A stretch of DNA of 31,761 nucleotides from JBCAWW01 sp039024315 (GTDB lineage: Bacteria; Bacteroidota; Bacteroidia; J057): positions 1 through 31,761 of the forward strand of contig JBCCQN010000082.1 in the NCBI GenBank assembly GCA_039024315.1, written 5' to 3'. Positions 25,326 to 31,761 of the stretch are shown here, in pieces. Position 1 is the first letter of the stretch; each line of letters opens with the position of its first letter. The notes under the pieces were generated by a model. The model saw nothing but the letters and a program-made list of their open reading frames with translations. It was not told the DNA's origin and searched no databases. Position numbers and translations under genes: made by a program.

Positions 25326-26783
25326 TTGAGCTTATTTAAACGCTTGGCCAGGCAAACGGCTATCTACGGAATCAGTTCTATACTGGGGCGCCTGCTCAAT
25401 TTGATCTTGACGCCGCTTTATACTTCTAAGGATGTATTCCCACCCGAGGTCTATGGGATATTTACGGATATCTATTCTTGGATTGCTATCATCAATGTGA
25501 TCCTGATCTTTGGGATGGAGACCACTTTTTTTCGATTTGCCCAAGATCATGAAAACGATAAGAAGGTGTATGGTCAAGCCTTTTTATGGGTGAGTTTGTT
25601 AGGAAGTGTCTTCCTCTTGTTTGGTCTGTTGGGACAAGCTTGGATCGCTAGTAGTTTGGGCTACGAGTCTCATCCAGAGTGGATTGCCATGACTGCTTCC
25701 GTAGTCTTTTTCGATGTGATTGCGGCTTTACCGATGGCAAGATTGCGGTATCAAAACAAGGTGCTTCGCTTTGCGATGATCAACCTTCTCAACATTGTCT
25801 TGACTATCACCCTCAATTTGGTTTTCCTTTTTGGGATTGAAGTTGATCTGACCTATGTCTTCCTCGCCAACTTGATAGCCTCCTCCGTCCGCACTGTCAT
25901 GGCCCTTTGGGGCAACCTTCCTTCCTTCCTAAAGCCGGACTCTGCCTTCATGAAAGAGCTAGGCCATTATGGCTTCTTTATCATGCTAGCGGGCGTTGCT
26001 GGAATGTTAACCCAAATGTTGGACCGGATTATGCTGACCCGTCTTTGGGCTGATGGCACTATCTTCGAAGAAATCGCCCGTACTGGCAAGGAGATGACGG
26101 GCCTTTATGGGGCCGCCTATAAAGTGGCGATCCTGATACAATTAGCGACCCAAGCGTTCCGCTACGCGGTAGAACCCTTTTACTTCAAGGAGGCTAAGGC
26201 CAAAGACTCACCAGAGACCTTCGCCAAAGTCTTTCATTACTATTTGATTGCCGCTCTGATTGGCTTTTTGGTACTGGCTTCATTCACTCGTGAGATCGTT
26301 ACCTTTCAAATTGCGGGTTATAGCTTCATTGGTGAGAAGTACTGGGGCGCACTCAATGTTGTGCCGATTTTGCTGCTGGCTTATGTATTCAACGGTGCCT
26401 TTGTCAACCTGTCGATCTGGTTTAAAATCAGTAAGCAGGTACGTTTTGCCATTCTATTTACCGGAGTCGGCCTCATTATCGTTTTGCTGGGCAACTTATT
26501 TAGCATCTCGTCATTTGGCTATTATGGCAGTGCCTGGACCACGCTTACTGCCTTTACGGTTATGAGTGTCTTGGTGTACTTTGTGGGGCAGCGTTACTAT
26601 CCGATCCCTTACCGTATGGGGCGTTTATTGGTCTATCTTGGCTTGATGATTGGGGCTTACTTCTTCAATCGCTGGCTAGGGCCGACGGATGGTTATTATC
26701 TGACCTTTGTGATCAAGGCTGTGGTCTGTCTTTTGACGATTGGGATTGTGTTCGCTGCCGAGAAGTTCAAGCCGGTTTTTTAG
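25326..26783 (+). CDS. Polysaccharide flippase (MOP superfamily, Wzx-like)
   Basis: Polytopic membrane protein of 485 residues, probably moving a lipid-linked glycan across the inner membrane. About fourteen hydrophobic segments are spread over the whole length. The opening SLFKRLARQTAIYGISSILG and LLNLILTPLYTSKDVFPPEVYG is typical of lipopolysaccharide/teichoic-type exporters of Bacteroidota. The start is a TTG at 25326, chosen because the family consensus begins here and no ATG or GTG is near. It has no recognisable ribosome site, only the repeat tract directly upstream. A repeat-family inverted pair starts 2 bases after the stop. No other polysaccharide genes flank it, so the cargo is unknown. 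Confidence 0.88.
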   Translation: MSLFKRLARQTAIYGISSILGRLLNLILTPLYTSKDVFPPEVYGIFTDIYSWIAIINVILIFGMETTFFRFAQDHENDKKVYGQAFLWVSLLGSVFLLFGLLGQAWIASSLGYESHPEWIAMTASVVFFDVIAALPMARLRYQNKVLRFAMINLLNIVLTITLNLVFLFGIEVDLTYVFLANLIASSVRTVMALWGNLPSFLKPDSAFMKELGHYGFFIMLAGVAGMLTQMLDRIMLTRLWADGTIFEEIARTGKEMTGLYGAAYKVAILIQLATQAFRYAVEPFYFKEAKAKDSPETFAKVFHYYLIAALIGFLVLASFTREIVTFQIAGYSFIGEKYWGALNVVPILLLAYVFNGAFVNLSIWFKISKQVRFAILFTGVGLIIVLLGNLFSISSFGYYGSAWTTLTAFTVMSVLVYFVGQRYYPIPYRMGRLLVYLGLMIGAYFFNRWLGPTDGYYLTFVIKAVVCLLTIGIVFAAEKFKPVF

Positions 26784-26785
26784 GC

Positions 26786-26882
26786 CTGCTGCGCAGAACG
26801 CTTAGCCTTAGGCTGCGGCATACATGCGCTCACCTACTGCTGGTGATTGATTTAGAGAGGGATAATCGTTCTGCGAAGCAGT
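26786..26882. repeat. Stop-codon-associated inverted repeat, copy 3
   Basis: CTGCTGCGCAGAACGCTTA (26786-26804) and TAATCGTTCTGCGAAGCAGT (26863-26882) are inverted half-sites of the dispersed family, with two changes in the right arm. The 58 bases between them hold CAGCAGTAGGTG-like partial pairing but no gene. The left arm starts 2 bases after the flippase stop. Confidence 0.8.
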
Positions 26883-26902
26883 AAGGAGAATAGACAAAAT
26901 TT

Positions 26903-26930
26903 TTTGCAAGCAATTGGCTCATTATATTTA
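26903..26930 (+). promoter_or_regulatory. Possible promoter of the Crp/Fnr gene
   Basis: TTTG (26903-26906) followed after 16 bases by TATATTTA (26923-26930), one base off the Bacteroidota -7 consensus TAnnTTTG. The spacing is a little short. The start codon is 46 bases further on. Confidence 0.35.
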
Positions 26931-26975
26931 ATACTCAGGTCTACTCTGGTAGTCTCTGTTGCTTAAGGTCCTAAG

Positions 26976-27554
26976 ATGAGTCTCGATCAATTAAAATCCG
27001 CCTTTACCACTTTGAATCCTATGATTGGAGAAGAGGAGTGGGATTTTATTGCGGAGAACTCATCTGTGATTAGCCTAAAGCGTAAAGCTAATTTGTTTGC
27101 GGAGGGGCAAATCCAAAAGCATATAGGCTTTATCAATCGTGGCTTAATTCGTGAGTTTTTTATCGACAAAGATGGGAACGAGAATACCGTCTGGTTCTTT
27201 CAGGAGAATAGTTTTGTTACCGATTACTCTCCCTTTCTGCGCAATAGCCCCACGAAAAACACTTTTTCTTGTTTGGAGCCTACAGAAGTAGTGCTGCTGC
27301 CTCGCGAGATCGTATTGCAATCCTATGACAAATATCCTGCATTAGATCGTTTTGGCAGATTGATCGCCGAAAGGGTCTTAATACAGCTGCAAGAGCGAAT
27401 AGACGGCTTTCATTTTCTCTCTGCAGAAGAGCGCTATCTGAAATATATCAATGCCTATCCTGATCTGTTTCAACGGATCTCACTGACACATCTCTCCACT
27501 TTTCTAGGGATCAAAAGGCCCTCTCTCAGTCGTATCCGAAAAAATTTATCCTAG
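26976..27554 (+). CDS. Crp/Fnr-family transcription regulator
   Basis: Protein of 192 residues. Residues about 20-115 form a cyclic-nucleotide-binding-like beta roll (LKRKANLFAEGQIQKHIGFI, NRGLIREFF, GNENTVWFFQENSFVTDYSP). A dimer helix follows, and a short C-terminal helix-turn-helix (RISLTHLSTFLGIKRPSLSR, residues about 168-187). The short HTH ending in SLSRIRK is typical of Bacteroidota members that control small neighbouring operons. The phosphate-binding residues of true cAMP receptors are not obvious, so the ligand is unknown. It lies 76 bases before the NAD(P)-binding/acetyltransferase pair and may regulate it; that is inference. Confidence 0.88.
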   Translation: MSLDQLKSAFTTLNPMIGEEEWDFIAENSSVISLKRKANLFAEGQIQKHIGFINRGLIREFFIDKDGNENTVWFFQENSFVTDYSPFLRNSPTKNTFSCLEPTEVVLLPREIVLQSYDKYPALDRFGRLIAERVLIQLQERIDGFHFLSAEERYLKYINAYPDLFQRISLTHLSTFLGIKRPSLSRIRKNLS

Positions 27555-27573
27555 CCCAATTTTGTAACCTATG

Positions 27574-27608
27574 TTTCAGGTAGCTTTTTGAAAGCGGGAA
27601 TACTTTTG
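27574..27608 (+). promoter_or_regulatory. Bacteroidota-type promoter of the NAD(P)-binding/GNAT pair
   Basis: TACTTTTG (27601-27608) is an exact TAnnTTTG -7 element. TTTC at 27574-27577 lies 23 bases upstream as a weak -33 element. The start codon at 27631 follows closely, giving a short leader. This places a separate promoter between the regulator gene and its downstream neighbours. Confidence 0.5.
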
Positions 27609-27630
27609 TCTCAAACAAATAAACAAGAAG

Positions 27631-28263
27631 ATGAAAGTATTATTATTTGGCGCTACCGGTTTTACAGGTAAAGCAGTTTTGGCGAAACTCCTAGACTCCA
27701 ATCATATAGTTACCGCCCTGGTAAGATCAAAAGCGCGAGTCAGCCTCAGCCATCCTAATCTCAGACTTATTGAAGGAGATGTCCTTGACCAAAACCTAAT
27801 CGATAGTGCGATGGAGGGACAAGAGGCGGTGATTAACTGTTTGGGTAAGAATAAGGGCAGTGCTGATAATCTGATTTCTAGTCTGACCGAGAAGATCATT
27901 CTGGCGATGGAGGCAAACAAAGTCAGTCGCTTGATTGCTTTAAGCAATGTAGGTGCTGGGGATAGCTATCAAACTCAGCCTTGGTTCTTTCGGGCCATAT
28001 TATTGCCCACCATCCTCAAATGGTTGCAGCGATTGATAGAGGACAAGAATATTATGGAACCCATGATCAAGAAAAGCAGCCTCAATTGGACCATTCTGCG
28101 CTTTCCCAATATCAGTGATAAAAAGCCCAAAAATCGGACGCTCATCTCTCAGGACGGTAGAGGCTTATCCTTTAGCATCAGCCTCAAAGAGTGCGCAGAT
28201 TTTATCGTCGCCCAATTAGTCGACCAAAGTTTATGGTTTAAGACTCCTTCCATCAGTAACTAA
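27631..28263 (+). CDS. NAD(P)-binding SDR-type (NmrA-like) protein
   Basis: Atypical short-chain-dehydrogenase-fold protein of 210 residues. The N-terminal dinucleotide site is LLFGATGFTGKAVLAKLL (residues about 4-21). LVRSKARVSL and IEGDVLDQNLIDSAMEGQEA follow, then VINCLGKNKG and the LIALSNVGAGDSY strand where classical enzymes have Ser. Near the C-terminus are the LNWTILRFPNISDKK and CADFIVAQL blocks common to this group. It could be a reductase/isomerase or a redox-sensing binding protein; the Tyr-x-x-x-Lys pair is not evident. The acetyltransferase gene begins 8 bases downstream. Confidence 0.87.
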   Translation: MKVLLFGATGFTGKAVLAKLLDSNHIVTALVRSKARVSLSHPNLRLIEGDVLDQNLIDSAMEGQEAVINCLGKNKGSADNLISSLTEKIILAMEANKVSRLIALSNVGAGDSYQTQPWFFRAILLPTILKWLQRLIEDKNIMEPMIKKSSLNWTILRFPNISDKKPKNRTLISQDGRGLSFSISLKECADFIVAQLVDQSLWFKTPSISN

Positions 28264-28271
28264 GATCAATC

Positions 28272-28907
28272 ATGACACAAGTAATCAAAGCAAAGAGAAG
28301 CGATAAGCAAAGGGTATTGGACATACTAGTGGAGGCCTTTTGGGATGATCCGCATGTAAATTGGTTTACGGGCCAAGGGAAAGGCAAAAGGAAACGCATG
28401 CGAGCCATGATGTCTCATGCCTTTGAGATGGCATTGCCCAACGGAGATGTCTATTTGAGTGAGGATAAGCAAGCGGTTGCGATCTGGAAAACCTCTGCAA
28501 AGAAGCCTTTTAACCGCTACACCATCTGGGAAAACCTAAATTTTCTATACCACTTTGGCTTAAAGAAGGTCCGTTCGATTTCCGCCGTAAATAAACTACT
28601 ACAAGACTCTTACCCGCAAGATGAAGCCTTTTATTATCTCTTCATTATTGGCACTACCAAGCAAGGACGCGGTAGGGGTTTAAGTAGTAAGCTGATGAAC
28701 CATATTTTGGAGGAGGCTGATAAGAAGGGAATTCCTACCTATTTGGAGACGGCAAATGCTGGCAACATAGGGATTTACAATCGAAAGGAATTTTACACTC
28801 AGAGCGAGCTAAGGCTCCCTGAACCTAATCCGATAACTCTATACTTGATGAGTAGAGCCCCTCAAGAGTTAGGAGAGAGTAGCAAAACTTTGGCTGCGGT
28901 AGGATAA
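28272..28907 (+). CDS. GNAT-family N-acetyltransferase
   Basis: Acetyl-CoA-dependent acetyltransferase of 211 residues; the acceptor is unknown. The early DILVEAFWDDPHVNWF segment (residues about 16-31) is typical of this branch. Motif A is YYLFIIGTTKQGRGRGLSSK (about 118-137), with the pyrophosphate-binding QGRGRG, followed by the LMNHILEEADKKG helix. IPTYLETANAGNIGIYNRKE is motif B. It starts 8 bases behind the NAD(P)-binding gene and is followed 12 bases after its stop by a strong terminator, so the two genes form a closed transcription unit. Confidence 0.9.
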   Translation: MTQVIKAKRSDKQRVLDILVEAFWDDPHVNWFTGQGKGKRKRMRAMMSHAFEMALPNGDVYLSEDKQAVAIWKTSAKKPFNRYTIWENLNFLYHFGLKKVRSISAVNKLLQDSYPQDEAFYYLFIIGTTKQGRGRGLSSKLMNHILEEADKKGIPTYLETANAGNIGIYNRKEFYTQSELRLPEPNPITLYLMSRAPQELGESSKTLAAVG

Positions 28908-28919
28908 ATATGAAAAGAG

Positions 28920-28955
28920 AAAGTCGACCTCTTATTAGCTGAGAGGTCGACTTTT
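28920..28955 (+). terminator. Strong rho-independent terminator after the GNAT gene
   Basis: AAAGTCGACCTCT (28920-28932) is exactly complementary to AGAGGTCGACTTT (28942-28954), a 13-bp stem with a 9-base loop and a TTTT tail. Confidence 0.93.
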
Positions 28956-29222
28956 CTGTAGTCATGGCTGAGAGATAGGCATTCTGCGCAGCAGTACCCC
29001 AAGAAAAGGTCCTTCGACGGGGCTCAGGATGACAAGATTAATGTTGGGATTAGCCAGCCGAACTGCCTCTAGAGATGAGCGTTCTGCGCAGCTGAATAAG
29101 AAAATACTAAGTCCCTCTCTTTGATCTCAGTTTGGGGCACGAATCAAGCTTTCTAAGGAGAGAGTTTTGAAACTATTTCATGGCAAATGAGTTGCTTGGG
29201 TAACCATTAAAATGCAACTACC
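28956..29222. other. Gene-free gap with repeat remnants
   Basis: Two direct (not inverted) half-sites of the dispersed family lie here: TAGGCATTCTGCGCAGCAGT (28976-28995) and TGAGCGTTCTGCGCAGCTGA (29076-29095). Between them is CCTTCGACGGGGCTCAGGAT (29011-29030), which resembles intergenic fragments I recall from many unrelated genomes. The rest (29096-29170) shows nothing I can name, and 29175 onward is the hairpin over the next start codon. No coding frame of note is present. Confidence 0.7.
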
Positions 29223-29229
29223 ATGAAAT
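29175..29229 (+). promoter_or_regulatory. Hairpin burying the start codon of the barrel gene
   Basis: ATTTCATGG (29175-29183) is the exact complement of CCATGAAAT (29221-29229), which contains the ATG at 29223. A second exact pair, AGTTGC (29190-29195) with GCAACT (29214-29219), extends the stem after an internal loop. In mRNA this would hide the start codon. Confidence 0.5.
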
Positions 29230-29791
29230 TAGTAAGAACTCTTATCTTAACGATTACCCTATTGTATGTAGGTGATTTAGTGGCCCAATTGGAAAAGGGC
29301 AGGATACAGTTTGGCGCTGAGCTAGCTACTCGCCTAGAAATTGGCGATGGGTTCCTATTAAGTACAGGAGACTAATGCCTGAAGTGAGTTACTTTCTTTT
29401 TGACAATTTATCTTTTGGGTTAGCAGGTTACTACAAATATAGCGTGGCGGGTACTGATCTCTATCCTGTTGAGGGCAGAGAGTATAGTTTGGGTTTAATT
29501 TCTCGGTATTACTTTTTGCAAAGGGGTTCTTTTTCTCTATTTGCAGAAAACTATCTAGGATATGGCGAAAGGAAAGCTATTTCCAACTATTTTGACCATC
29601 TCAATTTTCATTTTAGTGAATTGAAAGCAGGATTAGGTATGGGCATGATTTATCATGTTATTCCTAATGTTGCCCTTAGTTTTTCGATATGGAACAACCG
29701 ACTTTTTGTGTTTTCGGATGATGGTTTTAGGAGAAGAGGAGAAGGAGACTTTCAGTTGGGTTTGAAAATAAACTTAAGAAGTTCTCGGTAG
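29223..29791 (+). pseudogene. Outer-membrane beta-barrel gene split by a frameshift
   Basis: The first frame (29223-29375) encodes 50 residues: a signal peptide (MKLVRTLILTITLLYVGDLV, then AQ) and a first strand, RIQFGAELATRLEIGDGF, then stops at TAA. The second frame starts with an ATG overlapping that stop (29375) and gives 138 residues of alternating strands (PEVSYFLFDNLSFGLAGYYK, LGLISRYYFLQRG, LKAGLGMGMIYHVIPNVALS, FQLGLKINL). This is the body of a small OMP beta-barrel domain protein. A single -1 shift near 29369 would join them as STG-RLMPEVSYF, which reads like a normal barrel. So this is probably one gene of about 189 residues broken by a one-base loss, or a sequencing error. TAATG coupling could make the second piece, but it would lack a signal peptide. 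Confidence 0.72.
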
Positions 29792-29830
29792 CGGTTGGCA
29801 GTCATTTTACGATGTATCAGCGCTAGGAAA

Positions 29831-29867
29831 TAAAAATTGGCCGTTAGGATTCATACTCCTAACGGCC
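29831..29867 (-). terminator. Terminator for the minus-strand secreted-protein gene
   Basis: GGCCGTTAGGA (29839-29849) is the exact complement of TCCTAACGGCC (29857-29867). Read on the minus strand the hairpin is followed by AATTTTTATTT. It lies about 55 bases past the gene's stop, beyond the repeat at 29880-29912. Confidence 0.75.
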
Positions 29868-29879
29868 GATTGTATGAGA

Positions 29880-29912
29880 TAAGCGTTCTGCGCTCCCGAT
29901 AGCTATCGGGAG
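29880..29912. repeat. Repeat half-site joined to a perfect 20-base palindrome
   Basis: TAAGCGTTCTGCGC (29880-29893) is the first 14 bases of the dispersed half-site. It then runs directly into CTCCCGATAGCTATCGGGAG (29893-29912), a perfect palindrome of another type. The unit lies 9 bases beyond the stop of the minus-strand gene ending at 29922. Confidence 0.75.
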
Positions 29913-29921
29913 GTAAAAAAA

Positions 29922-30734
29922 CTACTCTCGCATCAACTTTTTATACTTTCTCCGGTCCAAACCAATGGCTAAAATCCGTACGGAGTCTCGATTGTGTAAA
30001 TGAGAGCGCCAAGGGACCATTGCATAAGCGGCCAGTCTATCGCCGGTGTCTTCATCACAGTTGACGAGATAGCGAGCTGACATTTTTTCACCTTGCACGA
30101 TATGAAAGTACTCTTGCAGATAAAAATCGGTGGAACCCGTTTTACGTTCGATGGCGTATTGGAGGCGTTCTTGCAAAGAGTCCAGATCTGTATTCCAAGG
30201 GAGGTTGTTGAGGTTGAGCATGAAAAAACCATCGTATTCGTATTGCTTGACGTCTTCATACCAATAGACTTCAGGGCTGTTGTTGAGCGTATTGATGGCT
30301 TTTTTTAAAACGTCTAAGTCTCCAAATGAAATTCTAGACCAAGAGATAGCATTAGCTTTATTTTTGAGCTCTTCAAAGTCCTCTGGGAAAAAACGATAGC
30401 TCCGGCCTTCGACCGTAACATAGCCACAGTGTAGGTTAAGTAGGACAGTTTTGACTAGTTGTTTGTCCTGATAAAACTTCAGTGAGTAATGATAATCGCA
30501 ATCGTCTTCCAAGGTTGGTTCAAAATCCCAATTAGATTGTAGTTTGGTCAAGAGGGATTTATTGGTCGTAATGAAAGTCCCAAGCTCTTGTTGTATGGGA
30601 ATCAGTTGATAATTGTGTAAAGGAACGCCTACAAGGGCCCAATCACCCGAATAGAGGGCTAAGTCAGCTAAAATAGTTTTTGCACTAATGGGGCTGAGGG
30701 AGAGCAGGAACGCCAGATAGATAATTAATCGCAT
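29922..30734 (-). CDS. Unknown exported protein
   Basis: I do not recognise this 270-residue protein. It starts with a signal peptide (MRLIIYLAFLLSLSPISA, cut before K) and no lipobox cysteine, so it is probably periplasmic or secreted. The mature part mixes short strands and helices. It has a cysteine pair C79/C101 (DDCDYHY, NLHCGYV) that could form a disulfide and a third in LVNCDEDTGD. The aromatic VEGRSYRFFPEDFEELKN and VYWYEDVKQYEYDGFFMLNL stretches stand out. It ends in a basic DRRKYKKLMRE tail. It is a single-gene unit with its own terminator, 62 bases downstream of the serine dehydratase gene. No function can be given. Confidence 0.75.
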   Translation of the reverse strand: MRLIIYLAFLLSLSPISAKTILADLALYSGDWALVGVPLHNYQLIPIQQELGTFITTNKSLLTKLQSNWDFEPTLEDDCDYHYSLKFYQDKQLVKTVLLNLHCGYVTVEGRSYRFFPEDFEELKNKANAISWSRISFGDLDVLKKAINTLNNSPEVYWYEDVKQYEYDGFFMLNLNNLPWNTDLDSLQERLQYAIERKTGSTDFYLQEYFHIVQGEKMSARYLVNCDEDTGDRLAAYAMVPWRSHLHNRDSVRILAIGLDRRKYKKLMRE

Positions 30735-30796
30735 AGGAAATTTGTGGTGGTTAGAAAAAGTCTCTGTGTCCTAATTAGTAGATAGCAAAAGCTGTG

Positions 30797-31690
30797 CTAG
30801 TCTTCTCCTTCTTCGACCTCTTGGACCAAGACTTTTTTGGCGATAGCTTGGGCGGTTGGGGTACTTGCGATACCGCCTAGAGCCGTTTCTTTGTACTTTT
30901 CTTCCATAGAAGCTCCCACCTCTCCCATGGCATCTATTACTTCATCGACGGGGATCACTGCGCTATCACCCGCGAGAGCAATTTGAGCAGAGGCAAAGGC
31001 GATTACTGCCGCCGAACCATTGCGTTTGACACAAGGTACTTCTACCAAGCCTGCCACGGGATCACAGATCAAACCTAACATATTCATAATCGTAACGGCG
31101 ACCGCTTCGAAAGTTTGCTCCACATTACCGCCCAGCATATAAACAATTGCCCCTGCGCCCATGGCTGCGGCCGTACCTGTCTCGGCTTGGCATCCTCCGA
31201 CAGAACCTGCGATAGAGGCTCTTTTTTCAATGATCAGGGCGATTCCAGCGGCGACGAGCATGCCTTCGTAGAGCTTTTGCTTTGGGATCTGATGCAAGGC
31301 TTCCATGGTAGTCAATACCCCCGGCATAATACCGGAAGCGCCTGCCGTCGGAGCGGCTACTACTCGGCCCATACAGCTATTTACTTCCTTGGCAGAAAGC
31401 GCATTGACCAATAGCATTTGAAACTCCTTGCCCAAAACGGAGATTTCGCAGTCTCTGACTTTTTTTGCGCCATTATCGATCATACCACTGAGAGATTGCA
31501 TGTCGCGTTCAAGCCCAGTCTGCACCGCATCTTTCATCACGGCATAAGCTTGAGCTAGCTTGGCCCAAATCTCAGTCTCAGGGCGACCACGTTCCCTGAT
31601 TTCGTACTCAAGTACCGGCTGCCAGATGCTGTCGTGATGTTGAGTGAGATACGCTTGCCATTCCGCGAAGCTGTCAAATAATACTGCCAT
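30797..31690 (-). CDS. sdaAA: L-serine dehydratase (iron-sulfur), alpha subunit
   Basis: Catalytic subunit of the [4Fe-4S] L-serine ammonia-lyase, turning serine into pyruvate and ammonia in the cytoplasm. The protein has 297 residues, the length of the separate alpha subunit found in two-subunit enzymes. The conserved active-site blocks are NSCMGRVVAAPTAGASGIMP (residues 104-123), SIAGSVGGCQAETGTAAAMG (159-178) and GLICDPVAGLVEVPCVKRN (206-224). Likely cluster ligands are C167, C209 and C220; their spacing (42 and 11) equals that of the structurally known Legionella enzyme as I recall it. The last residues are acidic and have no cysteine. No beta-subunit gene is adjacent within the window. 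The start at 31690 leaves 71 bases to the window edge, where nothing clear is seen. Confidence 0.94.
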   Translation of the reverse strand: MAVLFDSFAEWQAYLTQHHDSIWQPVLEYEIRERGRPETEIWAKLAQAYAVMKDAVQTGLERDMQSLSGMIDNGAKKVRDCEISVLGKEFQMLLVNALSAKEVNSCMGRVVAAPTAGASGIMPGVLTTMEALHQIPKQKLYEGMLVAAGIALIIEKRASIAGSVGGCQAETGTAAAMGAGAIVYMLGGNVEQTFEAVAVTIMNMLGLICDPVAGLVEVPCVKRNGSAAVIAFASAQIALAGDSAVIPVDEVIDAMGEVGASMEEKYKETALGGIASTPTAQAIAKKVLVQEVEEGED

Positions 31691-31761
31691 GAATCGGGGG
31701 TTGAGAATTTCAAAAGCAAATTTTGGGAAGGTCTATGGGCTTAATAGACTACGAGTTTTTG

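Noticed and set aside
29360..29380. Programmed -1 frameshift in the barrel gene
   Set aside because: No X-XXY-YYZ slippery heptamer or downstream stem is visible; a one-base loss or sequencing error explains it more simply.
1..31761. Genomic island, prophage or insertion sequence
   Set aside because: No integrase, transposase, phage gene, tRNA target or flanking long repeat was seen. The gene content looks like ordinary chromosome with small repeats.

Overview
The window looks like a piece of chromosome from a Bacteroidota bacterium, probably of the Saprospiria/Lewinella type. That placement is inferred from gene content: a TonB-dependent receptor, a DUF2723/GT117 membrane glycosyltransferase, a FadL-type porin beside an SGNH lipoprotein, Bacteroidota-style short Crp/Fnr proteins, weak Shine-Dalgarno sites and a TAnnTTTG-like promoter. 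Genes are dense and sit in short operons. I see no tRNA, rRNA, transposase, integrase, prophage or CRISPR array.

Layout. 1-5.2 kb: 3' part of a TonB-dependent receptor, then a large GT117 protein, each followed by a hairpin terminator. 5.3-8.3 kb: a carbohydrate pair, a sialate O-acetylesterase-like enzyme and an aldose 1-epimerase. 8.4-9.5 kb (minus): a membrane-anchored TPR protein. 9.6-13 kb: an unusual protein with six DUF1508 units, one membrane helix and an OmpA domain, then an ECF sigma factor with a small two-helix membrane protein. 13-15.7 kb (minus): a FadL/OmpP1 porin followed by an SGNH-fold lipoprotein that has lost its catalytic Ser and His. 15.9-18.3 kb: a dolichol-phosphate-mannose-synthase-like glycosyltransferase and a DUF3352-like protein. 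18.5-20.6 kb: a response-regulator/flavin-reductase fusion without the thioredoxin-reductase CxxC, followed by a UBP-type zinc finger. 20.6-24.1 kb (minus): a tight four-gene operon of DUF427, a lipoprotein, egtB and egtD, pointing to ergothioneine synthesis. 24.2-26.8 kb: a bestrophin-family channel and a polysaccharide flippase. 27-28.9 kb: a Crp/Fnr regulator, an NAD(P)-binding protein and a GNAT acetyltransferase. 28.9-31.7 kb: a repeat-rich gap, a frame-disrupted outer-membrane barrel gene, an unknown secreted protein (minus) and the L-serine dehydratase alpha subunit (minus).

Between the genes lies a family of dispersed repeats. Half-sites close to TAAGCGTTCTGCGCAGCAGT occur nine times at five places. 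At three of these they form an inverted pair that begins 2-7 bases after a stop codon. Two other gaps hold short-period (7- and 8-base) repeats.

The best candidates for under-described biology are the REC/flavoprotein plus UBP-finger pair, the DUF1508x6-TM-OmpA protein beside the ECF sigma/two-helix protein unit, the SGNH lipoprotein that looks catalytically dead, and the stop-codon-associated repeat family. No wholly new multi-gene system is proven by the sequence alone.
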